Origin: Raffaelea ambrosiae
Lineage: Eukaryota > Ascomycota > Sordariomycetes > Ophiostomatales > Ophiostomataceae
DNA length: 64,000 nucleotides
Assembly: GCA_002778195.1 (NCBI GenBank)
Contig: PCDI01000011.1
Location: 612,362-676,361, forward strand
Direction of reading: 5' to 3'
Under the pieces are notes generated by a model that worked only from the letters and a program-made list of their open reading frames with translations, made no database searches and was not told the origin of the DNA. A program made the position numbers and the translations under genes. Below, one piece after another: positions 43,778 to 54,661 of this stretch; position 1 is the stretch's first letter; the number at the start of each line of letters is the position of its first letter.

Positions 43778-45362
43778 CGCCGCCGCCGCCGTCTCTGCGG
43801 GTGCTGCGGGTGCTGCTGCCCCGTCTGTGGCCCTCGCTGGGCAGGGCGGCAGCCTCAAGCCTCTGGGTGCGGCTACTGCGAATGCCGGCAACGCCGCTGG
43901 CGGACTCCAGCCGCTGCCTGGCCTGGCCGGTGCTACGGATGCTGCTACTGCTGCTGCTGGGGGAGCCGGTGCCACGGCTGCCGTCAGTGCCAGTGCAGCA
44001 GCTGCCAGCGCCGCTGTTGGGGCCACGGCCGCAGTGGGGGGCGCAACGGCGGCCGCTGGCTCAGCTGCCGTCGGTGCTACCCAGGCAGCCGGCGCCAGCG
44101 CCGCTGGTGGCCTGAAGCCTCTCGGAGCGGGCGGCATCGACACCGCGGCCACGGCCTCGCTGAAGCCTCTGGGCGGCGGTGACACGGCCGCGGCCGTCGG
44201 TGGTGCGACCGCGGCCCTGAGTGCGACCGCGGCCGTGGGTGCCACGGCCGCTGCGAGTGCCACGGCCGCCCTGAGCGCTACCGCGGCTCTGGGTGCTACC
44301 GCGGCCGTGGGCTCCACTGCGGCAGTTGCGGCTACAGCGGATGCGGCCACGAACGCGGCCACGTCGGCCACGGCCGTGCTCCAGAGCTTCACCCCGATCC
44401 AGGCCGAGACCACGGCCGAAGTGGCGGCCACGGCGTCCGCTGCTGCCAGCGAGGCTGTTGCCTCTGGCGAGGCAGCCACGGCTGCTGTGGGCTCCACGGC
44501 TGCTGCGGCTACTTCCGAGGCGGCTGCTGGTGCGGCCACGGGCGGTTCGGGCGTCCAGATTGTGGGTGTGACCAATGCGGCTACGGCGGCCGGTGCCACG
44601 GATGCCGCTGCTACGGAGGCCGCTGCTACGGAGGCCGCCACCGACGCTGCTGCGACCGGTGCGGCCACGGATGCCGCTGCCACCGCGGCCGGTGCTACGG
44701 AGGCCGCGCTGACTCCGCTCGAATCGGCGACCGCCGCTGGTGCGGCTGGTGCCACCGGTGCTCTGGTGCCCCTGGGATCGGCGACGGCTGCTCCTGCTGC
44801 TACCGGTGCCCTGGTGCCCCTCGGATCGACTGCCGACGCTGCGGCTACCGGCGCGGCGGCTACGGCCGATGCGGCGGCTACGGCCGATGCGTCTGCTCCT
44901 GCCGCCGTCGCCTCGGAAGCCGCCGCCGCCTCGGAAGCCGCCGCCGCCTCGGAAGCGCCCGCCGCCTCGGAGGCGCCTGCCGCCAGCAACCCTGCCGAGG
45001 CCGCTTCGAGCCTGCCCGATGCCACGGCAGCCGGTGCCGCTGCCGCCGCCGATGCCACGGACAGCCTCAAGCCGCTCCCCGGCACGGCCGAGCCGTCGAC
45101 CGAGACCTCGCTGGCGGCTCTGCCGACGATCACCGACGCCACCGGCGGCGTCTCGACCATGGTGATGACCACCGACGGCATGACCCTGACGACGACCATG
45201 ACGGGCGCGACGGCCGCGTCGGCCGTGGCGGCGACGGCGACGGCGACGGCCGTCGCGGCCGACAGCGGAGCGTCCTCGCTGTGGCTGGCCGGCAGCGGCG
45301 GCTCGCTGGCGGTGACGATGGCGGCGATGGCCGGTATGGCGGCGACTTGGCTGATGCTGTAG
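43557..45362 (+). CDS. Ala-rich, Asn-tract secreted protein with probable GPI anchor
   Basis: One exon, 601 aa, starting at ATG 43557; upstream in-frame codons lie in a CT-rich leader. A signal peptide (VSILLACTAVAA) is followed by two polyasparagine tracts (about 25-38 and 63-74) separated by a short linker. The rest is dominated by Ala, Thr, Gly, Ser and Val. A motif of the form (G/S/A)LxPL recurs: GLKSL, SLKPL, GLQPL, GLKPL, SLKPL, ALTPL, LVPL twice and SLKPL, spaced unevenly by Ala-rich spacers. The C-terminus has a small-residue site followed by a hydrophobic tail ending in WLML, fitting GPI attachment. There are no cysteines after the signal. It resembles no enzyme; a wall structural or adhesin-like role is inferred. 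The GC-rich Ala codons open a long antisense frame, which I reject. Confidence 0.82.
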
Positions 45363-46452
45363 GGGGGGGGAGACGGGAAATCCGTAGATAGGTTCTGTTC
45401 CCTGTTACGTAAAGAGGGGGGAATATTCTCTTGTCATCTTTTCAGTTCCCTGGCCGGTGTATCTGATGAGTTCTCCCTTTCTTTCAGTTTCTCTTTTTTT
45501 CTTTTTTTTTCTTTTCTTTTCTTCTTCACGGCTTCTTTTCCCTTTGTATCACGGTTCTTGATGGCAAAGGTCTTTCAGAAAAGGGAAAACCCAAACGTAG
45601 CAATCAGGCATCTCCCCCAAAACTGCCATGTCTTATTTTGCTGCATGGGCCCACACAAGTTTGTTATATGACGCTCATACAATTCAAAATCAAAAATCAA
45701 AACCCTACCATTCTTCCTCATAGATTTTTCTAGCTGTCTCTGAGCTCGTGTCTGCTCAATACCACACAAACGCGCACATACACGAAATAATCATCAACAG
45801 CGGGACGAGCAGGGTCGAGTTGTTTTTGTTTTCCTATTTTTCTTTGACTGGCAACGCGAAGACTCGATCCAGAAACTCGAGGCGCAACCCTGCATCCCTA
45901 GGAAGCCCGCACCCACAAGTAACTCGACAGCTGGAAACAGCAATAAAACCATACAAGGTTGAAAACAGAACCAGACACAAAGTAGAACTGTCAATGTTTA
46001 TCCAACGTGTATAGTTTGTTCTGAATTCGTGACGCATACTAGTTATAATCACACACACACACACACACACACACACAGATATATATATATGTATAAAACA
46101 AAGAGAAAGGCCACAGACAAAAAATTGGAAGCGAAAAAATCAAAGCCAAGTGTCCAAAAGGGGAAATAGGAACGAGTGAAGGGGGGATGGGAAGAGGGAA
46201 GAGAGAGAAGGAGAAAAGAGAAACAGAAGGAAGAAGAAGGAGAAGCAATCCATGTATGTAAAAAACCATATTTCAAACAATCTTGCCAGTCCCGAAAGAG
46301 AAAAAAAAAGAAAATATCAAAGAAAACAAAAAAAGAAGCAAAAAAGAAGAAGAAACAAAAAAGAAGAAGAAACAAAAAAGAAGAAGAAACAAAACGATTC
46401 AATCGTGCCTCATCACTGCATACACACACACACTCCCTCTCTCGCCCTCACC
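45363..46452. other. Intergenic, convergent 3' ends
   Basis: No gene seen. An AC repeat of 28 nt (46050-46077) followed by a short TA run, and A/G-rich sequence (46160-46400) with GAAGAAGAAAC-type repeats, occupy the chitinase 3' side. Confidence 0.6.
46050..46077 (+). repeat. AC dinucleotide microsatellite
   Basis: About 14 AC units followed by AGATATATATAT. Simple sequence repeat in the 3' intergenic region. Confidence 0.95.
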
Positions 46453-48352
46453 CTAGCGGCTGGTGCTGTTGCTCGCGAGCCCGTTCTTGATGTTGTCGTA
46501 CTGGCTCGCCGGGAAGCTCAGCAGGTTCGGGGTCGTGTCCAGGCCGCCCAGCTGCTTCGCCACCGTCCCGATCAGGCTCCGGGAGTCGTTGCGGTCGCCG
46601 CTGGCCTCCCAGTAGACCGCGCCGCCCAGTCCCTTCTGCGCCAGGTACCGCGTCTTCTCCTGCGCCGAGGCCACGTTGTCGTAGCTGATGAGCTCCTGCG
46701 TGGCGTTGTCGTAGCTGTAGCTGGCCTTGGCCACCTCGTCGTACACCTCGCGGGCGCTGCTGCTGCGCGGCAGGTCCTTGTACAGCCAGATGCCCGACTG
46801 AATGGTGCCGGCGCCGACGCCCGTGTACGTCTGGCCCAGGCCGCGGGTGTCCTCAAAGGAGCGGCCGTACAGCGGCAGGCCCAGCATGATCTTGTGCGCG
46901 GACACGCCCTGGGCCTGGTAGTCCGCCACCGCCTTCTCGGTGCTGTACTTGGTGGCCGCCGGGTTGGCCGGGTCCGCGTAGATGTTGGCCTGGTGGCCCG
47001 ACGTCGTGTCCCAGGCGCCGGCGTAGTCGTACGCCATCAGGTTCCAGGCGTCGACGTACGGGTCCATGCCGGCCAGGTCCATGGCGTTGTAGTTCTTGGG
47101 GCCCGCCGGGCTGGCGATGGTGATGAGGAAGTGGTATCCGGGCGCGTGCTGGGCCGCGTAGCCGTCCAGCGCCTGCCGGCACTGCTGGAGCAGCAGCACA
47201 AAGTCCCGGGCCTCGTCGGCGCTGGCCGGGTACTCCCAGTCAATGTCGATGCCGTCAAAGCCCCAGTCCGCCATCAGCTGCACCGCCGACTGCGCAAACG
47301 TCTGCCGGCCGGCTGCGGTCGCCGCCACCGGCGGGAACTTGGGCGAGTACGTCCAGCCGCCGATGGACAGCAGCACCTTGAGGTGGCGGTTCTGCTGCTT
47401 GAGCGCAAACAGCTGCTTGACGCAGCCGTAGGCGTTCTTGCCCCCCGAGTCGCTCCACGAGTCCTCGGGGTAGTGCTTTTCCACATCCGCGTAGGAGTCG
47501 GAGGATTTGCTACAGAGGAAGAAAAGGGGAAAAAAAAAAAAAAGTCAGCGTGCAAGCCCACGGATTCTTCGTTGCTAGTTCAGTCTCCACTTGGTCAAGT
47601 CACCTACACCGTGCCATCGCTGCCAATGTCGGCAAACGCATACAGAATCCGGTTCACATTGCTGACCGGGATCTGCTGCGGCTGGAAGTTGGCGCCGTAG
47701 ATACCCCTGGCTCCGATTAGAAAAAAAGAAAAAGAAAAAGAAAACGATTCAAAGAATGCATGAGAAGGAAGCCGCTTACCAGTTGGTAAAGTACAGGGAG
47801 TTGGAGTAGCCGGACGTGCCGGTCGACGACGGTGCCGGAGAGGCTGCGACTGTTGAGGATGAGGAGCTCGAGTTTGTGCTGGGTGAGGCATAGAGAGAAC
47901 TGGTGCCTGCACTGGAAGCGGCAGAAGACGTTGTGGCCGAAGACGCAGGAACATATGGCGTTTGTGAAGAGGCCTCGGAACTGTGAGGCACATAGTAAGA
48001 TGTCGTTGACGGGGACGCTGCCGGCGTCGCTGCCGACGATGCTGCCGACGATGCTGCCGACGAGGACTTTGCAGAAGTAGAGGGTGAGGGTGCTGCCTGG
48101 GTGTTAGATGGACTCCATGCATCTGCCGTATGGGCTGCAAAAAAAAAAAAAAAAAAACTTGCCTTCTTGTGAGCGTGCTGACACGCCAGAGAGAGCCGTG
48201 ACAGTCTCATACGCGGTGGTGTAAACGGTAGAGGTGGCCACGGCACCGGCAGCACACTGCGTGTCTTCCTCGCCGCGACCAGCCAGCCGAGCTGGTGCAG
48301 CTGCCACCTGTGCCGCCAACAGGCAGGGGGCAAGAGCAAGAATGGCCTTCAT
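46453..48352 (-). CDS. Glycoside hydrolase family 18 chitinase, secreted
   Basis: Proposed exons: 48352-48185, 48096-47780, 47706-47608, 47509-46453; 546 aa. A signal peptide (LALAPCLLAAQVAAAPA) is followed by about 110 Ser/Thr/Ala-rich residues (linker or mannosylated stalk), then the catalytic barrel from YFTNWGIYG to near the end. Active-site motifs are SIGGWTYS (about 243-250) and DGIDIDWE with the proton donor Glu287. Barrel elements NLMAYDYAG, LPLYGRSF and YWEASGD follow. Hence it hydrolyses beta-1,4 chitin by the retaining, substrate-assisted GH18 mechanism, in wall remodelling or feeding. Introns 2-4 are firm. Intron 1 is less sure: it holds 19 T on the sense strand, and I used the acceptor after CTAACACCCAG because nearer ones break the frame. 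No chitin-binding module seen. Confidence 0.9.
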
Positions 48353-51237
48353 CGTGGCAGTCACAGAGAGCCGCCCACAGGAAGAAAAGGAAAGAAAAAA
48401 GAAGAGCAGAAGAGAGAGTGTTTGATAATCGGAAGCAGACGAAAGGGGCCGTTGAAAAAAAAAAAAAAACAAGCAAAGATTGTTGTCCCTGGCTTCCTGT
48501 CCTAGAAGAAGGATAGCAATACTGATGGAAGCCAAATACCGGACCGAAATTGGACGACAGACAACGACCTCTTTATACGACGAGAATGCCCAAGGACATC
48601 TGGCAAGGTGCAAGTTGATCGGTGCTTCGTGTAAGTCGGTCCGCTCAAAACGGTCCACTCAACGGTCCACTAATTGGAGACCTTTTCACAAAGAAGGCTA
48701 AAAAACATGCGAGGTGGTGGCTAGGGACAGACAGCCGTGAGCGTGTAAGTCGCAGCCCTGTGGTCAGCCCTTTGTTCAAGGGGGTGAAAAGTGGATTATC
48801 CAGTGTCTTTTTCGTTGGAATGTCCGCAACCGTTGACTGGCATGCGAAAACGTACCAAAAATGACAGGGTGCTGCAACGATTTTTGAAAAGAAAAAAAAA
48901 ACGAAAATCATATAAACATTCGAAAAATTTGGGAAAAGAAACCCCAAAGCCCAGGGCATGGAGAAAGGGGAAGGCATCTTGTTCACTTATAAAATATCGG
49001 CCGATACAAATGCATCAATGGCACAGGGCCGGAAGAACAAACAAGGGAACATGTATGGAACTATCGAGGGGGGGGCCGAAAGGTGAAGATTTGTTGATAG
49101 TGGTCCCCTCTCTTCCTCATCGCGAACGTGTTTGGTTTTGGGGGCCTCTCTCTCTTTCTCTTTCTTTTTTTTCCCAGTTCCGCGCGAATTGAAAGCAATC
49201 AAAAGCTTTCTCTTTAGCCTAGGGACAGGGCTATGCCAAGTCCGTCGATGTTGAGAAGGGAAAGGCAAAAACATCAATGCAAACGAGAAAAAAATGGAAA
49301 GGAAAACCAGATAAAGAACAGGCCGGGAAGGAAGTGGAGAGCATACCCGTCTTAGGTCCCCCCCCTGGCTCAGGGCTCCCTGGTCCGGGGCCACGGAGGA
49401 GAGGGAGAAGGAAAGTGTGTATGCAGAGATGGAATGGAAGCACAGGGGAAGCCTTGTTTGGAACAAGTCTCCGCTCTTATTTGGTATAGCTTCCGTTCAG
49501 CAGGGCAAAATGAATCAGCAATGGACTTCCAAGCGCGCACTCTTTGACGATATTAACGATGGCGAGAGAGTGGTGTTAGTGGTGATGGCTATGGAAGCAT
49601 TTCAGCATTTCCAGCGGTTTCCTCGTTTTTTGCCCGGCCCTGCATTGGTCACCGTGTCTGCATAAGATTGTCGCGTATAGCCCAAACAGTGACAGCAGGG
49701 CAGGCGGAACATGGCTGGGAGACAAAGGACATGCAAGACGTGCTCGGATGATTGGCACCGAACGATCCGGAGCGGCAAGGCGGGGATGCAATTTGGCGGT
49801 GCAAGCAGCGAAAACAATCCATTTTTGGGGGTGCTCCGTAGAGATCTTGGGGGCGTTGTGGCGAGATAGGTAGGCCGAGGCCAGCTTTCACGAGCAGGTT
49901 TTTTTTTCTTCTTTTTTTCTTTTTTTTTTTTTGTTGGCTAGCATTCATTCCATGTACGTAACATCCATGGTTCGGAGAGGTCGAAAGCCCCGGTCGGCAA
50001 GGGCTGGAGACTGGGCGATCCATAGAGATGGTCCAGAGAGGTTGAAGCTGGATGATCCATAGAGAGCAAGTAGGCTTTTTTCTCGTTGTCCATTGCGGCT
50101 CTGCACTTACAAGCCCCATCAAACACCTGACGCCGCCTACATGCCCGGTCGTGTCTGGACCGGCTGCGATCAGCCTGGCTGCCAGCGACAAAACGCTGAT
50201 GCGATGTCTCTCCCTGCTGTCACTCGGTCTTTGTTTCCTTGTTTTCTAGAAATTTTTAGTCGAGTTTGCATTCCAGTCCTGGATTGCAGAGAAAAACGGA
50301 AAGCTGTCATGGCGACTGAGGCCGCACAGACTCGACAGCATTCCACCGTAGGGTGGGCAATATGGCCCCGTTGTGAGTTTGTGTCAAGTTCATGCACATT
50401 CGACAGAAACCAAACAACGACAGAGGGAGTATACATTAAACACGATTTCGATGAATTGAAGTCGGAGGTATAACTAATTAACCAACCAATACGATCTCAC
50501 TCGCATAAGGAGGGAGGACAAAGACGGGAAGGAACGACCGTGCCACTAGGCAGGAGCCGCTGTGCAGCCTTAGTGGTCTGGGCAAGGCGCTAACGAGTGG
50601 CTGGCAGCTGCCACATCACATGCCGCGCAATGGCTGCTGTCTGGAAAAGCTGCATCGCTCCCACCAACGAACAAGCTTAAGCTCTCAGACATGCACAACG
50701 GCCCCGTTTGCTCTCACGATGGCCGGTCTTGAAGTCACATTTTTTGTATTCATGACGTCTATTAGAGATCGACTAAACTGTCCGAACCAGGGGCGGACAG
50801 AAATAGAACCCACCTACACAAATGCTGCGCTGAAAGATACATGCCATCCATTCTGTTCCGAGTGTCTTTCCCATGTGTGATCAGTAGAAGTTGCCTGATT
50901 TTTTTGTGGTCTTCCCAAGAACGCCTCAAACTCCAATGTGTGTGTGTGTGTGTGTGTGTGGAGGGGGGGGGCTGTTGTCATGCTTTTTCCAGGCCCAGCC
51001 TCGCCAGCGACAGCCCTGATGGATGATTGTACAAGGATGCAATTTTCTTTTGCTGTGTGTTGCCGTGATGGTTGTTTTCCCTCACCGAGGAAACCAATCG
51101 ACGTTTCTTTTGTGTTTAGTTGACCGGGATCATGGGATGGGATTTCCGTGTGCTCTTCGTAGCGGGCGAATTCTCGACAATCGGACTGGATTTTCTTGCG
51201 TTAGTAGCTTGCCATTTTTCTCATGCTCCACAGACAG
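48353..51237. other. Intergenic, 2.9 kb
   Basis: No gene seen. It includes the chitinase promoter, homopolymer runs near 48895, 49060 and 49910, and a TG repeat (50937-50960) followed by a G run. Frames present are short and without motifs. Confidence 0.5.
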
Positions 51238-51834
51238 CTATGGAGAGTACACGTACATTTCCGGCAGGCTGGTCTTCTCGCTGGGGGCTTCCTCGGGCGT
51301 CCAGTCGGTTGCGGGCCGCTTGTTGGACCGCTCCAGGTAGGCCATGGACAGCAGCGGCATGAGCGCCAGCGAGGCCAGGGCCAGGCCGTAGATGGCGGCC
51401 ACCGTGTGCGCCGTGTAGTTGGTGCCAAACAGCTCCACCGCCTTCTGGTGCAGCGTGTTCTGCACGCTGGCCGGCATGACGACCGCCGCGACCAGGCCGA
51501 TCACGGCTGTGGCCACCAGCGCCATGCCGCCCATGGCCAACCGGAACACGGGCACGCGCGGCACTTCGCTCAGGGCAATGACGGTGCGGGCGCACACGAG
51601 CGGCACCAGGATGGCGGGCAGAGTGACGGCAATGGTGACGATGTCGCTGGTGAAGTGGAGATGCTCCATCCAGCTCAGCAGGAAGCTGTGGCCGCTCCAC
51701 AAGAGCAGGCCAAAGGCCGCCAGCGTGAGGGAGACGTAGATGACGGCGAGGCGGAAAACGAAGACGGCCAGGGCGATGTCCCAGAGGACTTCTATGACCG
51801 ACTCGGTCGATTCAAAGACGAGAGGACTCTGCAT
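51238..51834 (-). CDS. Small multi-pass membrane protein, function unknown
   Basis: One exon, 198 aa, ATG 51834 to TAG 51238-51240. Hydrophobic segments are seen at about 17-49 (perhaps one long or two short helices), 67-85, 97-121 and 145-166, so about four membrane spans, with an acidic N-terminus (FESTESVIE) and a polar tail (ERSNKRPATDWTPEEAPSEK). An NYTAHT sequence could be glycosylated between the last two spans. I do not recognise the family. The frame is long relative to chance and codon composition matches its neighbours, so it is probably real. Its start codon lies only 16 nt from a GGATT array that must occupy its leader or promoter. Confidence 0.65.
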   Translation of the reverse strand: MQSPLVFESTESVIEVLWDIALAVFVFRLAVIYVSLTLAAFGLLLWSGHSFLLSWMEHLHFTSDIVTIAVTLPAILVPLVCARTVIALSEVPRVPVFRLAMGGMALVATAVIGLVAAVVMPASVQNTLHQKAVELFGTNYTAHTVAAIYGLALASLALMPLLSMAYLERSNKRPATDWTPEEAPSEKTSLPEMYVYSP

Positions 51835-53380
51835 TTTTGGAGGTTGATTTGGATTGGATTGGATTGGATTGGATTGGATTGGATTGGATTGGATTGGATT
51901 GGATTGGATTGGATTGGATTGGATTGGATTGGATTGGATTGGANNNNNNNNNNNNNNNNNNNNNNNNNNNNNNNNNNNNNNNNNNNNNNNNNNNNNNNNN
52001 NNNNNNNNNNNNNNNNNNNNNNNNNNNTTGGATTGGATTGGATTGGATTGGATTGGATTGGATTGGATTGGATTGGATTGGATTGGATTGGATTGGATTG
52101 GTTTGAATTGGTTTGTTTGGTTGAATGTCCACTTCGTGATGTTGTTGTCAGTGAGCTCACGAAACAGTGACTTTTTTTCTTTTTGGAAGTAATAACTTTA
52201 AATCTGATCTCATAGATATGAGCATGCTAGAGAACACACGAGTTGCCACTCATCCCGGGGAGGCCAGCTCCCCTTTATATGGCCGTCCAGTGTTGTCACG
52301 AGGCCCCGATGCCATCCCGTTGTCTGTCTCGTGCTTTTGGGGGGGGCCTGACATCATCACCAAAATCCTGCCTCCCACAAGGTCGATGCGTGCTGGCTGG
52401 GAGAGAGAGAGCGCGCGGCTAGCCAGGTGTCGGGAAACGCTTTGGGCGGGCTGCGGACGTTCGGGGTGTTGGGCCACGGCCGCTATCAACTAACGGCGTT
52501 GCAAGAATCTTGCCACAGTAAGAGAGATCTTCCAAAAAAGACGGTGTTGTGGTGGTGTGGTGTGACAAATGAAGCCACGCCCTAAAACGGCCCAGAAAGC
52601 AGGCACCAACGACACCGTACTGGCAGGCACCAGCACCCAACCCAGCCAGTCCCAGGCGAGCCGCGCTGAGCCGCACTGTAACCTGGTGTGCAGATGACCC
52701 CCCCCGACGAAAACGCAGGCGCTGCAACGGGTGCACGGGTGCACCCAAACTGCACCAAAACGGCTAGCACCCGTCGGCAATTATGCAAAGATGTCAAGAG
52801 GGCCACCGGGTGCGTCCCGAAACTGCCAGGTTCTGCTGCCGTTTTCCGCGCCATTCTCTACCATTCTCCGGCAATGTTAGGTCTACCGTGCATGGCTCAT
52901 TTTTTTTTCTCAACAACTGATCTTTGTCGATCTTTGCTTTTTACTGATCGTCTGACACGTGCAAGCTGGTTACTTCCTAGGCACTCGTACCTTGGCACAT
53001 ACAATCGAAGGTGGGCGTATCCAACAAGGAACAAATAAGTGTCAATTCGTGTTTTGGGGTATTGTCGACAAAGCCAACGGGCGAGGACGGGTGAAGTCTT
53101 TTCAAGGGAGATCTAACTGGGAAGCTCAACCAAAAAAATATTGATGCAAACAGATGGCCAACCGGCCGGCTAGGCAACAACGCAATGCTGAGATGTGACA
53201 TGATGGGAGGGGAAACAAAAACAAAAACCAGAAAAAAAAAAAAGAAAGACGAGGTGATACAACAAGGGGCGAGGAGGGGAAACACGTATACACAAAAGGA
53301 AGACCTTCTGAGCGGGGAGAAAAAATGATTGTGCAGGGTGCGTGTTGAAACCAAAACATCGTCCATGCACACATTTTCGA
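51835..53380. other. Intergenic with GGATT array
   Basis: The left 270 bp is a pentanucleotide repeat (listed separately). The rest shows no gene: short T and A runs, a (CAGCAC)-like GC-rich part near 52620, and A-rich sequence near 53230 that is 3' to the RanGAP gene. Confidence 0.5.
51851..52101 (+). repeat. GGATT pentanucleotide array, interrupted by an 84-N gap
   Basis: Perfect GGATT units run from 51851 to the gap at 51944-52027 and resume to about 52101, then decay into TTTGAATTGG. Visible sequence gives about 33 units; the gap is presumably more of the same and its true length is unknown. On the strand of the adjacent gene the unit reads AATCC. Confidence 0.95.
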
Positions 53381-54661
53381 TCAGATCTCCGTCTTCTCCA
53401 GTTTCTTGGTCAGCGCATCGACGTCCTTGTCCTTGTCCTGGATCACGGGCTCTTCCTGGGCCTCCTCGGCCTCCTTGATCAGCTTCTCGGCCCGTTCCTC
53501 GGTCGAGAGCTCCTCTTCTTCCTCCTCCTCCTCCTCGTCTTCCTCTTCTTCTTCCTCGTCCGAGTCGTCCTCCAGGTCGCTCAGGCTGTCCAGGCCCCAG
53601 GCATCCTCGTCGACACTGTCGCCACCCAGCTTCTCCTTGCGCGCCTCGAACAGCGCCTGCAGCGCCATCACGGCCTCGTCGTCCTCGGAGAATTTATTGC
53701 CGTTGACCTCGAGCTTCTGCAGCACCGGCAGCGCCGTGTCCACCGCCTTGGCCAGGGCCTGCAGCCCACTCGCCGTGATGTCGTTGTACTGCAGCCGCAG
53801 CACCCGCAGATTCTTGTTCTCGCCCCTGGCCAGCGCGTCCGCCAGCAGCACGCCGCCCTTGGCGCCCAGCAGCGAGTCGCCGATGCCCAGCTCCTCGACC
53901 TCGGCCCAGCGCGGCACCACGCGCGCCAGCGCCTTGGCTCCCATCACCGTAAACGTATTGTCCTGCAGGTCGAGCACGCGCAGGCCGGTGGCGTGGTGCA
54001 GGCCCTCGCTCAGCAGGTGGCTGATGCCCTCCTGGCGGATGCCGTTCTGCACCATCTTGACCTCCTTCACCTTGTTGTGCAGCTTGAACGCCTTGGCCCA
54101 CGCCGTCATGCTGCCGTTCTCGAGCCGGTTGCGTCCGCAGATGACCGTCTCGAGGTCCGGCACCGTCGCAAAGTCGCCGGCCTTCCGCGCCGCCTCCTTC
54201 TTGGCATGCAGCTCGCTCAGCGCGTCGGCCACCAGGATGCCCGCGTGCGGGCCCAGGCCGTTGTTGTTCAGGTACAGGTGCTGCAGCGGCACGTGGGCGG
54301 ACAGAAACGCCACCACCGGCGCCTGCGTGTTGAGACCAAAGGCGTTGTCGTTGAGGTTGATCGTGGTCAGCAGCGGCAGGTTCAGGATCGACGTCAGCAG
54401 CGACGACAGCGCCTCGGGGATCTCGCTCAGCAGCCGGCCCGTGAAGATGTCGGCCAGGTTCGCCGTCCGCAGCGTCTTCTTCGTCGCCAGCACCTCGCCC
54501 AGCCGCTTGCATGCGCCCACGCCCAGGGTGTTGCCCAGCAGCCGCACCTCCTCAACGTCGTCCATGGCCTGCAGCTCCTTGATATGCGGCTCGAGGTCCT
54601 CGGCTGTGTCAAGCTTGAGCCCCTTCCCCTCGAGGGAGAAGACCTTGGTTGCTGCCGCCAT
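53381..54661 (-). CDS. rna1: Ran GTPase-activating protein (Rna1/RanGAP1)
   Basis: One exon, 426 aa, ATG 54661 to TGA 53381-53383. It stimulates GTP hydrolysis by Ran in the cytoplasm and so maintains the gradient that drives nuclear transport. It is made of leucine-rich repeats (TTINLNDNAFG, QHLYLNNNGLG, VLDLQDNTFT, LRVLRLQYNDIT, LQKLEVNGNKF) arranged as in yeast Rna1. The loop LADIFTGR carries the conserved arginine (Arg76). After the repeats comes the acidic stretch typical of the family (about 365-395, almost all Glu and Asp), then a charged helix. Length fits fungal Rna1. I start at MAAATKVFSLEGKGLKL because it begins the conserved fold; upstream in-frame codons look like leader. Divergent from the C2H2 gene. 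Confidence 0.97.
   Translation of the reverse strand: MAAATKVFSLEGKGLKLDTAEDLEPHIKELQAMDDVEEVRLLGNTLGVGACKRLGEVLATKKTLRTANLADIFTGRLLSEIPEALSSLLTSILNLPLLTTINLNDNAFGLNTQAPVVAFLSAHVPLQHLYLNNNGLGPHAGILVADALSELHAKKEAARKAGDFATVPDLETVICGRNRLENGSMTAWAKAFKLHNKVKEVKMVQNGIRQEGISHLLSEGLHHATGLRVLDLQDNTFTVMGAKALARVVPRWAEVEELGIGDSLLGAKGGVLLADALARGENKNLRVLRLQYNDITASGLQALAKAVDTALPVLQKLEVNGNKFSEDDEAVMALQALFEARKEKLGGDSVDEDAWGLDSLSDLEDDSDEEEEEEDEEEEEEEEELSTEERAEKLIKEAEEAQEEPVIQDKDKDVDALTKKLEKTEI

Noticed and set aside
43511..45199. 562-codon minus-strand open frame opposite the Ala-rich protein
   Set aside because: GCN/GCC alanine codons read backwards avoid stops automatically. The plus strand has a signal peptide, repeat motifs and a GPI-like tail.
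43557..45362. Ala-rich protein as a fungal RiPP (dikaritin-type) precursor
   Set aside because: The repeated motif lacks the Lys-Arg Kex2 sites that separate core peptides, and there are no tailoring genes beside it.
51792..52192. Open frames through the GGATT array (repeated WIGLD or NPIQS peptides)
   Set aside because: A stop-free pentanucleotide repeat opens several frames on both strands; no initiation context or conserved sequence.
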